Source of the DNA: Neglectibacter sp. X58
Lineage (GTDB): Bacteria > Bacillota > Clostridia > Oscillospirales > Acutalibacteraceae
DNA: 64,000 nt
Assembly: GCF_009936035.1 (NCBI RefSeq)
Contig: NZ_QWEO01000012.1
Coordinates: forward strand, 1 to 64,000
Direction: 5' to 3'
Within the stretch, counting starts at the first letter, position 1; every line of letters starts with the position of its first letter. The translations under genes were made by a program, and so were the position numbers. This document shows, piece by piece, positions 8,204-16,564 of this stretch. Under the pieces are notes generated by a model that had not been told where the DNA came from, made no database searches, and was given only the letters and a program-made list of their open reading frames with translations.

Positions 8204-9373
8204 ATGTCGTATTTATTACATCGTGCTATCCTTCGTGTGCGAAAAGGAAAAAGAAAATACATCCCCATGGCACTGCAGATTATTGTTGGAGTCTGCTTGC
8301 TTTCTTTGTCAATATCACTCAGCTTCAGTCTGCTGAAACAGATGTGGGAGTTTTCTAGCTATATGAAAATACCTTTCGCTGGCGTTAGCACAGAAATTGG
8401 AGATAATTCCACAAAAATAACAGAATCTGACCTAAAGAAACTAAAAAGCCTATCCTTAGAGAACGACTTTACATTCTATAAGCAATACTTGTCTGGCGAG
8501 CCATTTACCATCGTTTTTGCTGATAAAGATTTTCTCACCGGCATTATGGGGGCAGAATCTGCTGTCGACAAAAAACTTATGGCTGGCCAAGAAGTGATTG
8601 ATATCTTGGAAAATTGGACTCCAATAGATATACAGCTAAGAAAGTTTTATGACCCGGAAAGCCGGATGCTTTTTGGGTATTCTTTGAAGGAAATTACTCC
8701 AATAAAAACTTTAGATTACGCTGCACCCGGCTTGTTGTCAGCTGTCACTTATACAGAAGGATCATTGCAGGTTACGTCTTTTGAGAATGTGCTTTTGTTC
8801 CCTTTGGAAGCCTGTGGAGAATTTCTGTGTCAGAGTATCATTGCGTTGCCGATCACATCCCCGGATAACGCAAAAATCACCGACGATCTGAATAAAATAC
8901 AGTCCTGCTTATTATCAACACATCCCGACAATAGCTATAAAATTATAAATTTTGGAGAAGAAGTCCGAAGGACATTGAGTCGAAATGAACAACTAGCAAG
9001 TACAGTGGCAATTTTAGCAGGATTTATCCTTGTTATTGTGTTCTTCGGACTAACTGGCCTCTTATTGGTTTTTTTGAATCAACGGCAAAGAGAGTATGCG
9101 ATCTCTCTAATGTGTGGTGCAACTTATCATCAATTATTGACAGAAAGCTATTTAGAAATCGCATTGCTGGTAATTTTGAGCAGTTTGCTTGGAATCTTAT
9201 CCTCCATCCCCTTTCTCCCACTTTTTGGAGGGATGGGAGTGTCCGTACACTTTTCTGTTTGGACGTTGATTGTCTGTATTATTGGTGCTATGTTGGTCAG
9301 CCTCATAGTTTGTGTTTTGTCATTCCATAAAATTAAGCGCATTACCCCAATTAATGTATTAAAAGATTTGTGA
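8204..9373 (+). CDS. FtsX/MacB-type ABC transporter permease, second subunit
   Basis: 389 residues with the same plan as the preceding gene. There is an N-terminal segment (MALQIIVGVCLLSLSISLSF), an extracellular domain from about residue 50 to 250, then three C-terminal membrane segments beginning TVAILAGFILVIVFFGLTG and ending near the motif RITPINVLKDL. That tail motif is common in FtsX permeases. GGAGGAG is 8 bases upstream. Two different permeases imply a heterodimer that shares the following ATPase. Confidence 0.88.
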   Translation: MSYLLHRAILRVRKGKRKYIPMALQIIVGVCLLSLSISLSFSLLKQMWEFSSYMKIPFAGVSTEIGDNSTKITESDLKKLKSLSLENDFTFYKQYLSGEPFTIVFADKDFLTGIMGAESAVDKKLMAGQEVIDILENWTPIDIQLRKFYDPESRMLFGYSLKEITPIKTLDYAAPGLLSAVTYTEGSLQVTSFENVLLFPLEACGEFLCQSIIALPITSPDNAKITDDLNKIQSCLLSTHPDNSYKIINFGEEVRRTLSRNEQLASTVAILAGFILVIVFFGLTGLLLVFLNQRQREYAISLMCGATYHQLLTESYLEIALLVILSSLLGILSSIPFLPLFGGMGVSVHFSVWTLIVCIIGAMLVSLIVCVLSFHKIKRITPINVLKDL

Positions 9374-9382
9374 GGAATAACT

Positions 9383-10051
9383 ATGATCGAGTTACAAAAT
9401 TTGAACAAAGTATACCAAACTAAAGATGGCCCTTTTTATGCTCTCCGTAACCTGACTCTACATATAGAAAGTGGTGAATTTGTAGTTGTTATGGGCCGAT
9501 CCGGATGTGGAAAATCAACACTACTAAATGTTTTAGGGTTAATTGACTCTTTTGAAAATGGAGTATATCTATGGAATGGGACAGATATACAAAAAGCAGA
9601 TAGGAATCAGCGCTCGAAGATCCGGCTCTCGGAAATTGGATATATCTATCAGTCCTATAATCTTATCGATGAGCTTAATTGTATAGACAACGTTGAACTT
9701 ACAATGGGATATGCGGGAATAAAGAGAGCGTTTCGAAGAAGTAGAGCAAAGGAGTTATTAAATCGGGTAGGCCTTTTGGATAAGGCTAAATCCTTTCCCC
9801 AAGAACTCTCTGGCGGCCAGCAACAGCGTGTGGCTATTGCTCGGGCTATTTCCAACCATCCTAAAGTGATTTTGGCCGACGAGCCAACAGGGAATTTAGA
9901 CTATAAAACAGGAATACAAGTGATGGACCTTTTAAAGCATCTAAATAATGAAGGTATTACTATTGTTATGGTGACTCATGACCAAGAGTTATCTTCCTAT
10001 GCATCAAGGGTTATTACTATGAGTGATGGAGTGATATCCCACTCAAATTAG
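9383..10051 (+). CDS. ABC transporter ATP-binding protein (LolD/MacB type)
   Basis: 222 residues, the standard size. Walker A is GRSGCGKST at about 38-46, the signature is LSGGQQQR, Walker B runs into [10 protein letters not shown] and the switch histidine is in MVTHD. It starts 9 bases after the second permease and ends the operon. The LolD/MacB group pairs with FtsX-type permeases, as here. Confidence 0.95.
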   Translation: MIELQNLNKVYQTKDGPFYALRNLTLHIESGEFVVVMGRSGCGKSTLLNVLGLIDSFENGVYLWNGTDIQKADRNQRSKIRLSEIGYIYQSYNLIDELNCIDNVELTMGYAGIKRAFRRSRAKELLNRVGLLDKAKSFPQELSGGQQQRVAIARAISNHPKVILADEPTGNLDYKTGIQVMDLLKHLNNEGITIVMVTHDQELSSYASRVITMSDGVISHSN

Positions 10052-10615
10052 GAACACCGCCAAACAGGTTCTGTGTGTACCTGCGTATCTTACTCGAAAC
10101 TGCGACCATGCCAGTTTTGCTAAATTTTCACCCTCAAATACCGGCATCTATATTTTGATACATAGCCAAATCCAAATGTGGTTCTGCAGAGTTACTGGTA
10201 CTGCCAATTTGATCCACAACTGCCTTCGCATGACTGTTTCTCCCGGATCCACTGCCAGCACTGACAAATGCCCACAAGCCAAAATCTAATCGTCCCTATG
10301 CTCCACAAAGGGTGTTGTATCCAAAAGAGCATATCCAGTCCACACCATCAGTGGGTGCCCATCTGTCCTATGTATAGAGCGGGCAGTACTGCATAAATAG
10401 GTATGGTCTAAGACCAGCGCCAAAATATATAATTAATGCTCACTGTTAAATAATTGCAATGAAGCAAAGTGTCAGGAATACTCCTTCCCATCCTGACGCT
10501 TTGCTTATTTATTTTCAATTTATCCATAGAAGTAGGATATCGGTTTTATCAGGCTGTAGAGATCCACCCCAATCAATCGTTTTGCCAAACCCAAAACAGA
10601 TTGATTGGAGGAATC
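10052..10615. other. 564 bases with no supported gene
   Basis: I see no complete reading frame, no strong promoter and no recognised RNA. A minus-strand stretch near 10150-10260 reads for about 40 codons without stops but matches nothing I know; it may be a decayed gene. This gap separates the peptide operon from the serine recombinase region and may hold an element boundary. Confidence 0.5.
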
Positions 10616-11119
10616 ATGGTGGAATACACACCAAGGAAAGTGTTCGTTTTGGATGATGGAAGGTACCTGGAGCTCAGTTATACAGAGTTCCGTCAACAGA
10701 AAGGTACATACTATGGCAGAAAATTCATACCCCTGCACGGTATGCTGATGGAAGTGTCTGCGGATGCGTACAAGGCGTTTTATAAGGACAAGCGCCGCCA
10801 GAAATATTTGAACGAGCGTTCAGATGACAACGGTGACTTCTCCTATGATATGCTCACCACAGATGAGTTCAACGGCGAGGATATCCTGGTAGATGAAGTA
10901 GCTGATACGGCAGGACAGGCAGAAAAGAATCTCCTGCTGGACAAGCTCCGGCAAACAATTACTCTACTTTCCGCTGATGAACAACGGTTATTACATCAGC
11001 TTTTCAAACAACGGCTGTCAGAACGCACGATTGCTGATATGTATAGCGTTTCGCAAGTCGCAATACATAAGCAAAAGACCCGCACTCTGGCCAAGTTGAA
11101 AAAACTTTTGAAAATTTGA
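10616..11119 (+). CDS. Sigma-70-like regulator associated with mobile elements
   Basis: 167 residues from ATG 10616, chosen for GGAGG 5 bases upstream; an upstream extension to 10469 has no such site. The C-terminal 60 residues form a sigma region 4-like helix-turn-helix (LSADEQRLLHQLFKQRLSER, then YSVSQVAIHKQKTRTLAKL). The N-terminal half (YTPRKVFVLDDGRYLELSY) resembles small ORFs that accompany serine recombinase cassettes in Clostridia. It is followed by a strong terminator at 11136. A role in element gene expression is inferred. Confidence 0.75.
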   Translation: MVEYTPRKVFVLDDGRYLELSYTEFRQQKGTYYGRKFIPLHGMLMEVSADAYKAFYKDKRRQKYLNERSDDNGDFSYDMLTTDEFNGEDILVDEVADTAGQAEKNLLLDKLRQTITLLSADEQRLLHQLFKQRLSERTIADMYSVSQVAIHKQKTRTLAKLKKLLKI

Positions 11120-11135
11120 AATTTGTAGGTTATCA

Positions 11136-11176
11136 GACCCCTCACTTTTCGGCTTAGAAAGTGAGGGGTCTTCTTG
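11136..11176 (+). terminator. Strong intrinsic terminator
   Basis: GACCCCTCACTTT pairs with AAAGTGAGGGGTC and is followed by TTCTTGTTCT. It ends the transcript of the sigma-like gene 17 bases after its stop. Confidence 0.85.
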
Positions 11177-11187
11177 TTCTCCTCCGG

Positions 11188-11560
11188 TGCTCTTTGAAAA
11201 CCGAATACTCAGCGCACCTTTTACTTTCTTTCTGCCGCCGTGAGGAGCGGCAGCTACATGAGCGGACGCCACCCGGCTTCCAGGCTCAGACGGCAGGATG
11301 CACACCTGCCGACGGCGATGACCGGCAGAAGGGATAATGATACTTGCGTCCAGTCCTAAAGCCGAGCGTGACCCGTCGCAGCAAAGGAGGGCGCCCTCCA
11401 GAGATCCTGGGGGTGGTGAGATTCCAATGAGGCCGAGATGCAGAGCATTTGAGATGCTTTGCATCTCATAGGCATAGGCCGGAAGGTGCGTTCCCTGCTT
11501 GGGGGTATCGAGGATAAATACAAGCAAGCAAAACGATTGATACAAGGCGGCAGTCTGCCT
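11188..11560 (+). ncRNA. Candidate structured RNA, copy A
   Basis: A 370-base gene-free stretch that aligns with the minus-strand stretch at 55955-56265. Shared blocks in the same order are a TTGA-AAC-GAATA start, GGCGATGAC-G-CAGAA, an exact GATAATGATACTT (11333-11345), a GGTGA-ATTCC-ATGA box, a GTGC-TCCC box and a closing TTGATACA. Local hairpins are visible, for example GAGATGC-TTT-GCATCTC near 11450. Conservation of blocks with divergent spacers is what a structured RNA shows. The family is not identified by me; the raiA motif and other Firmicute mobile-element RNAs are the ones to test. It lies directly before the MazF-type gene. Confidence 0.55.
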
Positions 11561-11592
11561 TTTGACTGCTGCCTCTACTTACGGAGGGAAAA

Positions 11593-11952
11593 ATGAAACA
11601 AGTCAAGCGCGGCGAAATCTACTACGCCGACCTATCACCGGTTGTTGGCAGTGAGCAGGACGGTACCCGTCCTGTCCTCGTCATCCAGAACGACACCGGG
11701 AACAAGTTCAGCCCCACCACCATCGTGGCGGCTATCACCAGCAAGTCGGACAAGGCCAAGCTGCCCACACACGTTGTTGTCCATGCGGACGGGCTTGCCA
11801 CGGAGTCTGTTGTCCTGCTGGAGCAGATTCGTACTATCGACAAGCGCAGGTTGATTCGGTATAGCGGCAAGCTGGATAAGGCCGCTATGGGTATGGTCGA
11901 CCACGCCATCATCGTCAGTTTTGGAATCGAGTATATGGAGGGGCTCCTATGA
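11593..11952 (+). CDS. MazF/PemK-family endoribonuclease toxin
   Basis: 119 residues, the normal MazF length. The start KRGEIYYADLSPVVGSEQ, the segment GTRPVLVIQND and LEQIRTIDKRRL are the family hallmarks, covering the substrate loop and active-site Arg and Thr. Toxins of this family cut mRNA. GGAGG is 8 bases before the ATG. A hairpin (GGCGGCAGTC with GACTGCTGCC) just upstream could attenuate expression. No MazE-type antitoxin is recognisable beside it; the short overlapping gene downstream lacks that signature. It heads the serine recombinase cassette, so it may act as a maintenance module or a recruited regulator. Confidence 0.88.
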   Translation: MKQVKRGEIYYADLSPVVGSEQDGTRPVLVIQNDTGNKFSPTTIVAAITSKSDKAKLPTHVVVHADGLATESVVLLEQIRTIDKRRLIRYSGKLDKAAMGMVDHAIIVSFGIEYMEGLL

Positions 11953-12236
11953 GAAATGATGTGAATACTGCGGCTTTTTGCTATAGCGTGAATATGCTCC
12001 GGCTACTGCTGAAAATGCAGTTCATCACTGCTGAAGAATACGAGCGCATTTTACAAATCAGTGCCGCCCACTACGACGCAGAAAAAATATATGTCCGAAA
12101 TGAAAACTCTGGCAACTTGCGCTGGATGTATCTGAACTCTTGTGGTATTGTTGATGTTGCCGCAAGGCGAAATTATACAGAAAGGAATGGTGCATATGAC
12201 TGTAACCGACATCAGCCGAGAACCTCAAAAACCTGA
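11949..12236 (+). CDS. Small recombinase-associated protein with SHOCT-like helix
   Basis: 95 residues, overlapping the toxin gene by 4 bases (ATGA) and running 41 bases into the first recombinase gene. The segment LLLKMQFITAEEYERILQIS resembles the short SHOCT-like oligomerisation motif found in small proteins next to large serine recombinases. The C-terminal 30 residues are read in the overlap and may be of little importance. Function unknown. It could also serve as the antitoxin of the MazF-type protein by position alone. Confidence 0.6.
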   Translation: MRNDVNTAAFCYSVNMLRLLLKMQFITAEEYERILQISAAHYDAEKIYVRNENSGNLRWMYLNSCGIVDVAARRNYTERNGAYDCNRHQPRTSKT

Positions 12237-13749
12237 GATTATCCGGCTGGCGGCTTACTGTCGGGTGTCCAGCAAGTCTACCGACCAGCTGCACTCCTTT
12301 GCCGCGCAAATCCGCTACTACAAGGATTATGAGCGCATGAATCCGCAGTACAAGCTGGTGGATGTGTACGCTGATGAAGGTCTGAGTGGAGTCGACATGA
12401 AAAAGCGCGACGAGCAGAACCGGCTCATCCGTGACTGCAAGCTGGGCAAAATCGACCGTATCATTACAAAGTCGGTATCACGGTTTGCCCGGAACACCCA
12501 GGAACTGCTGGTGGCTCTGCGCAGCCTCAAGGAGATGGGCGTTAGCATCTACTTTGAGGAACAAGGCATCGACAGCGATAAAATGAACATGGAAATGCTG
12601 GTGACCTTCCCCGGCATGGCCGCCCAGCAGGAAAGTGTCAACATTTCCGACCACCTGCGAAGGAGCTACCAGATGCGCATGGAATCCGGGGAGTTCAACT
12701 GCAATGCGCCTGCGTATGGGTTTAAGATGGTGGATGGACAGATGGTCATCAAAGAGGATGAGGCGGCTGTGATACGCCGCATTTTTGACCTTTACCTGCA
12801 AGGCGTGGGCAAGCAGAATATTGCCAATATCCTCAACGCAGAGGGGGTTCCCCGCAGGTATGCTCAAGAGAAGTGGTACCACACCACAGTAAATTATGTG
12901 ATAAACAACGAACGCTATATGGGCGATGCGCTCCTGCAAAAGAAGTTCACTACGGACACCCTACCATTTAGAAAGAAAAAGAATCGTGGTGAAAAACCGC
13001 AATATTATGTGGAGAACAGCAACCCGCCTATCGTCAGCAAAGAAACCTATATAGCAGCACAGGAACTGCAAAAATCGAGGAATGTTAGTCACAAGCGTGA
13101 ACGCGTGCATCTTCTGGCGAGTATCCTTCATTGCCCCGAATGTGGCAGGACATTCCGCAGGCTGCTCCTGAATGGTACCGCCTACTGGCTGTGCAGCGGC
13201 AAGGCGGCAGGGGCCACAAATTGCCAGAGCAGGCGTGTACGGGAAAATGCTGTTTACGATACCTTCTGCTTGATGGTTGACAAGCTGTCTGCCCACCGGC
13301 AAGATTTGCCCGGTACCCTTATCCATCAACTGGAGATGATACAGAATCGTGGCGGCGAGAGTCTGGAAAAGGTTCGGCAGATTGACAAGCAGATAGCCGA
13401 CTTGAGTGCGCAAAACCTGGTGGTTGCCCGGCTCCACACCAATGGGGTGCTGAATGCCACTGACTTCGCCGCACAGTCCTCGGTTATAAGCAATAAAATA
13501 AATGCCCTGCGGCTCGACCGCAAAAAGGCGCTGGCAGAGGATGAAGATGACGAATTGATATATACGCTGAAATCCTTGGATGACACCCTGGCAGGGTACG
13601 TGCCGGGTACACCATTTAACCGAGCACTGTTCGAGGAAATCGTGCAGAGTATCACGGTTGTGGACAATGCGCGGCTGGCCTTTCACCTCGTCGGTGGGCT
13701 GGCCTTCACGGAGCAAATCCCTGAGAATGTGAGGTGTCGCACAGCATGA
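12196..13749 (+). CDS. Large serine recombinase 1
   Basis: About 517 residues from ATG 12196 (AAAGGA 8-9 bases upstream). The N-terminal resolvase domain starts RLAAYCRVSSKSTDQLHSF, with the catalytic Ser in the RVSS motif, followed by TKSVSRFARN. The middle recombinase domain (about 165-280) and a zinc ribbon (LHCPECGRTF and a later Cys pair) precede a coiled-coil region. Proteins of this kind integrate and excise elements at short att sites. It is the first of three recombinase genes in one operon, overlapping the next by 4 bases. Confidence 0.93.
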   Translation: MTVTDISREPQKPEIIRLAAYCRVSSKSTDQLHSFAAQIRYYKDYERMNPQYKLVDVYADEGLSGVDMKKRDEQNRLIRDCKLGKIDRIITKSVSRFARNTQELLVALRSLKEMGVSIYFEEQGIDSDKMNMEMLVTFPGMAAQQESVNISDHLRRSYQMRMESGEFNCNAPAYGFKMVDGQMVIKEDEAAVIRRIFDLYLQGVGKQNIANILNAEGVPRRYAQEKWYHTTVNYVINNERYMGDALLQKKFTTDTLPFRKKKNRGEKPQYYVENSNPPIVSKETYIAAQELQKSRNVSHKRERVHLLASILHCPECGRTFRRLLLNGTAYWLCSGKAAGATNCQSRRVRENAVYDTFCLMVDKLSAHRQDLPGTLIHQLEMIQNRGGESLEKVRQIDKQIADLSAQNLVVARLHTNGVLNATDFAAQSSVISNKINALRLDRKKALAEDEDDELIYTLKSLDDTLAGYVPGTPFNRALFEEIVQSITVVDNARLAFHLVGGLAFTEQIPENVRCRTA

Positions 13750-14675
13750 AAAAGAGGAATGTTCCGTTCGGATATCAATATCAGAACGGAGTGATAACCG
13801 CCCATCCGCAAGAGGTTACTGTGCTAAATCGCATTTTCAGCGAGTACCAAAATGGCCTGTCCCTGCTGGAAATTGCCAGCCGCCTGAACGATGAAAATAT
13901 CGAGTATCAGCCCGGCGTTACCGGCTGGAATAAATCGCGCATCATGAGGCTGATAGAGGATGAACGGTACACCGGCAAGAACGGTTTTCCGGCAATTATC
14001 GATGGTAAAACTCACCAGGCCATGGTTGAAATGAAAGCCAATAAGAACACACAAAGTGCCACCAACCGCAGCGCGGAAGTTTTCCATATAGATGTGCCGG
14101 TTATTTGCCCAGTGTGTGGTTCTGAGATGAACCGCAGGCACGACAGCCGGCTCAAGAAATGTCAGCAGCGGTGGGTATGTTCCAACGCCGAGTGCCGCAC
14201 AGTGATTCACAAGGCAGACAGCGACCTGCTGGATGATATAACTGTATTGCTTAACCGTCTGGTTGTCAATCCTGAGTTGGTGCAAATTCCCGCCGAACCG
14301 GGGCATGAGCCAAGTGTGCAGGTTCTCAAAGCAGAAAACGAAATTGCCAGGATGTTGGACACCCTCGATTATGATAAAAATGCCTTGAGAAAAAAGATGA
14401 TGGAATGTGTTTCCCTGAAATATGCGGACATCGACTCCGCTCCATATACAGCACATAGATTGAAAGCGGCTCTCGCAGATGCAGAGCCGCTTTCAATTTT
14501 TTCTCTGTCGCTTTTTAAGAGGACGGTTCAGGCCATCCACCTTGAAAAAGATGGCACAGTAAGCATCAAATTAATGAATGACCAAACAGTCAGGAAGGAT
14601 GATGAATATGCAACAGGCGATGGAAATACCGAAGAAAGTGGTACGGAAAATACCTGCCAAGGTCGATATCGCTGA
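13746..14675 (+). CDS. Recombinase-like protein lacking the catalytic resolvase domain
   Basis: About 309 residues from ATG 13746, translationally coupled to recombinase 1. It begins directly in the recombinase domain (VPFGYQYQNGVITAHPQEVT, then LNDENIEYQPGVTGWNKSRI). It has a Cys zinc ribbon (CPVCGSEMNRRHD, then a second Cys pair) but no resolvase domain and no catalytic Ser. The first and third genes carry that domain. It is probably a DNA-binding accessory subunit; three-gene recombinase sets with one catalytically empty member occur in Firmicute elements. Its stop lies inside the next gene. Confidence 0.85.
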   Translation: MKKRNVPFGYQYQNGVITAHPQEVTVLNRIFSEYQNGLSLLEIASRLNDENIEYQPGVTGWNKSRIMRLIEDERYTGKNGFPAIIDGKTHQAMVEMKANKNTQSATNRSAEVFHIDVPVICPVCGSEMNRRHDSRLKKCQQRWVCSNAECRTVIHKADSDLLDDITVLLNRLVVNPELVQIPAEPGHEPSVQVLKAENEIARMLDTLDYDKNALRKKMMECVSLKYADIDSAPYTAHRLKAALADAEPLSIFSLSLFKRTVQAIHLEKDGTVSIKLMNDQTVRKDDEYATGDGNTEESGTENTCQGRYR

Positions 14676-16254
14676 AGAAATCAAGCAAGCCCACCGGCAG
14701 CTCCGGGTGGCAGCTTACTGCCGCGTTTCCACGGCTCAGGAGGAACAGCTAAACAGCTATGACGTACAGGTAAGGTACTACACCGAGAAGATCAGAAGCG
14801 AGCCAAAATGGGCCTTTGTGGGCATCTTTGCAGACAGGGGGCTTTCGGGTACCAGCACCAAAAAGCGTGACGAGTTCAATAAGATGATTAAGATGTGTCG
14901 GCGTGGCAAAATTGATATGATCATCACGAAATCCATCAGTCGGTTTGCAAGAAACACCGCTGATGTACTGAAATATGTGCGTATGCTCAAGGAAATCGGA
15001 GTAGATATTTTCTTCGAGGAACAGAATATCCACAGCACACAGCCTGGGGCTGAGTTTTATATCACTATTTACGGCAGCATCGCCCAGAGCGAATCGGAGA
15101 ATATCAGCGCTAATGTCATATGGGGCAAGAATCAGAGCGCTAAAGAAGGAAAGGTGCCGTTCCAGTATAAGCGGTTCCTGGGATATCGACGTGGGACGGA
15201 CGGCAAGCCGGAAATCGACCCGGAGCAGGCAGAAGTTGTGAAACGCATTTACGCCAGCTTTCTGGCCGGGGACAGCATGACTACCATCGCCAACTCCCTG
15301 ACCGCTGACGGTATACCAACCCCCACTGGCTCTGGCAGATGGGTGCCTGGAACGATACAATCGATTATTTCAAATGAAAAATACGCGGGTAATGCAGTCC
15401 TAAATAAGACCTATGTGGTGGACTGCTTGAGCAAGAAAGTTAAGCGCAATGATGGCAAGGCCAGGCCCATGTACTTTGTGGAAAACAATCATCCGGCAAT
15501 CATCGACTCTGCCACCTTTGGTCGGGCGCAAGAGGAACTGGCCCGGCGTACCGGCAAGCGAAAGGTTAAGCAGAAAGGTACCAAAACGGAGCAGGGCCGG
15601 TATTCCAGCAAGTATGCTTTGACGGAACTGCTGGTATGTGGCGAGTGCGGTACCCCCTACCGTCGATGCACCTGGACAATCAAAGGAGAGAAGAAACCGA
15701 TCTGGAGGTGCATCAACCGGCTGGACTTCGGCAAAAAATACTGCCACCACTCGCCTACCATGGAAGAAAGTGTGCTGCAGGAGGCCATCATGACGGCAAT
15801 TCTGCGCACGGCAAAGCAGAGTGCTGATGTGCTTGGCACCTTAAAGCTACACATTGGCATGGGGCTGGAAGCCAGTGATACTGAAGATAACAGCTTGGAT
15901 ATCCAGGTTAGGATAGCAGAAATTGATGCAGAATTCAAGGCAATGCTACAGGCGATAGCTACAGATACGGTTGAGGATTTCGACGAGCAGAGGGCCACAG
16001 AGCTCATGGCCGAGAAAAGCAAACTGGAGCAACAGCTCACACGATATGGAAATGCACAGCAGGAAAAAGAAAATGCTAAGTCCCGGCTGGATGAAATTTT
16101 CACTATCCTCGAGGGGCTGGAGAATCACCCCATGGAGTATGATGACCGGCTGGTACGGCAGGTGCTGGAATGTGTGGTGGTAGAATCCAAGGAGAAAATC
16201 AAGGTGATTTTTGCGGGAGGGTTAGAGGTTGAGCAGGCGATTGAGAATGTGTGA
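14608..16254 (+). CDS. Large serine recombinase 3
   Basis: About 548 residues. The start at 14608 places AGGAAGG 9 bases upstream; 14602 is possible. The resolvase domain opens RVAAYCRVSTAQEEQLNSY with the catalytic Ser and continues TKSISRFARNTADVL. A recombinase domain, a zinc ribbon (CGECGTPYRRC) and a long coiled coil (IDAEFKAMLQAIATDTVEDF onward) follow. It overlaps gene 2 by 68 bases. The end of the gene is 60 bases before a strong terminator hairpin. Confidence 0.93.
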   Translation: MQQAMEIPKKVVRKIPAKVDIAEEIKQAHRQLRVAAYCRVSTAQEEQLNSYDVQVRYYTEKIRSEPKWAFVGIFADRGLSGTSTKKRDEFNKMIKMCRRGKIDMIITKSISRFARNTADVLKYVRMLKEIGVDIFFEEQNIHSTQPGAEFYITIYGSIAQSESENISANVIWGKNQSAKEGKVPFQYKRFLGYRRGTDGKPEIDPEQAEVVKRIYASFLAGDSMTTIANSLTADGIPTPTGSGRWVPGTIQSIISNEKYAGNAVLNKTYVVDCLSKKVKRNDGKARPMYFVENNHPAIIDSATFGRAQEELARRTGKRKVKQKGTKTEQGRYSSKYALTELLVCGECGTPYRRCTWTIKGEKKPIWRCINRLDFGKKYCHHSPTMEESVLQEAIMTAILRTAKQSADVLGTLKLHIGMGLEASDTEDNSLDIQVRIAEIDAEFKAMLQAIATDTVEDFDEQRATELMAEKSKLEQQLTRYGNAQQEKENAKSRLDEIFTILEGLENHPMEYDDRLVRQVLECVVVESKEKIKVIFAGGLEVEQAIENV

Positions 16255-16564
16255 GAGTTCAGATACACCCACCAATTTGCCAAAAATATCTTTTTCGTAT
16301 CCACCTCACATGTAGGGGTGGAGATTTTGATACAAGGAGCATCAAGATTTCCACCCCTTCTTTTTGCCTATAATGGCTGAAAACCGCCGATTTTCGTATA
16401 TTTTTGAAAAAAGCACTGTCGCTGGCTGGGGAAATCCCGGCTGGCGGCGGTGCTTTTTTGCTTTTCGGGTGTTAATCCGGCTCTGTAACCGTTGAAACTT
16501 TAAGACAATCGTTAGAATAATGAGGTAATCGTTAAGAGTATGGGGTAATCGTTGGGATTTCCCC
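16255..16564. other. Intergenic region with bidirectional-looking terminator hairpin
   Basis: A 17-bp stem allowing G-U pairs runs from GGGGTGGAGATTTTGAT (16315-16331) to ATCAAGATTTCCACCCC (about 16341-16357), followed by TTCTTTTT, ending the recombinase transcript. The 11-mer TTGATACAAGG inside it also occurs at 11537-11547. A second short hairpin near 16425-16455 (AAAAGCACTG to GGTGCTTTTTTGC) may terminate in either direction. Nothing coding is seen. Confidence 0.7.
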
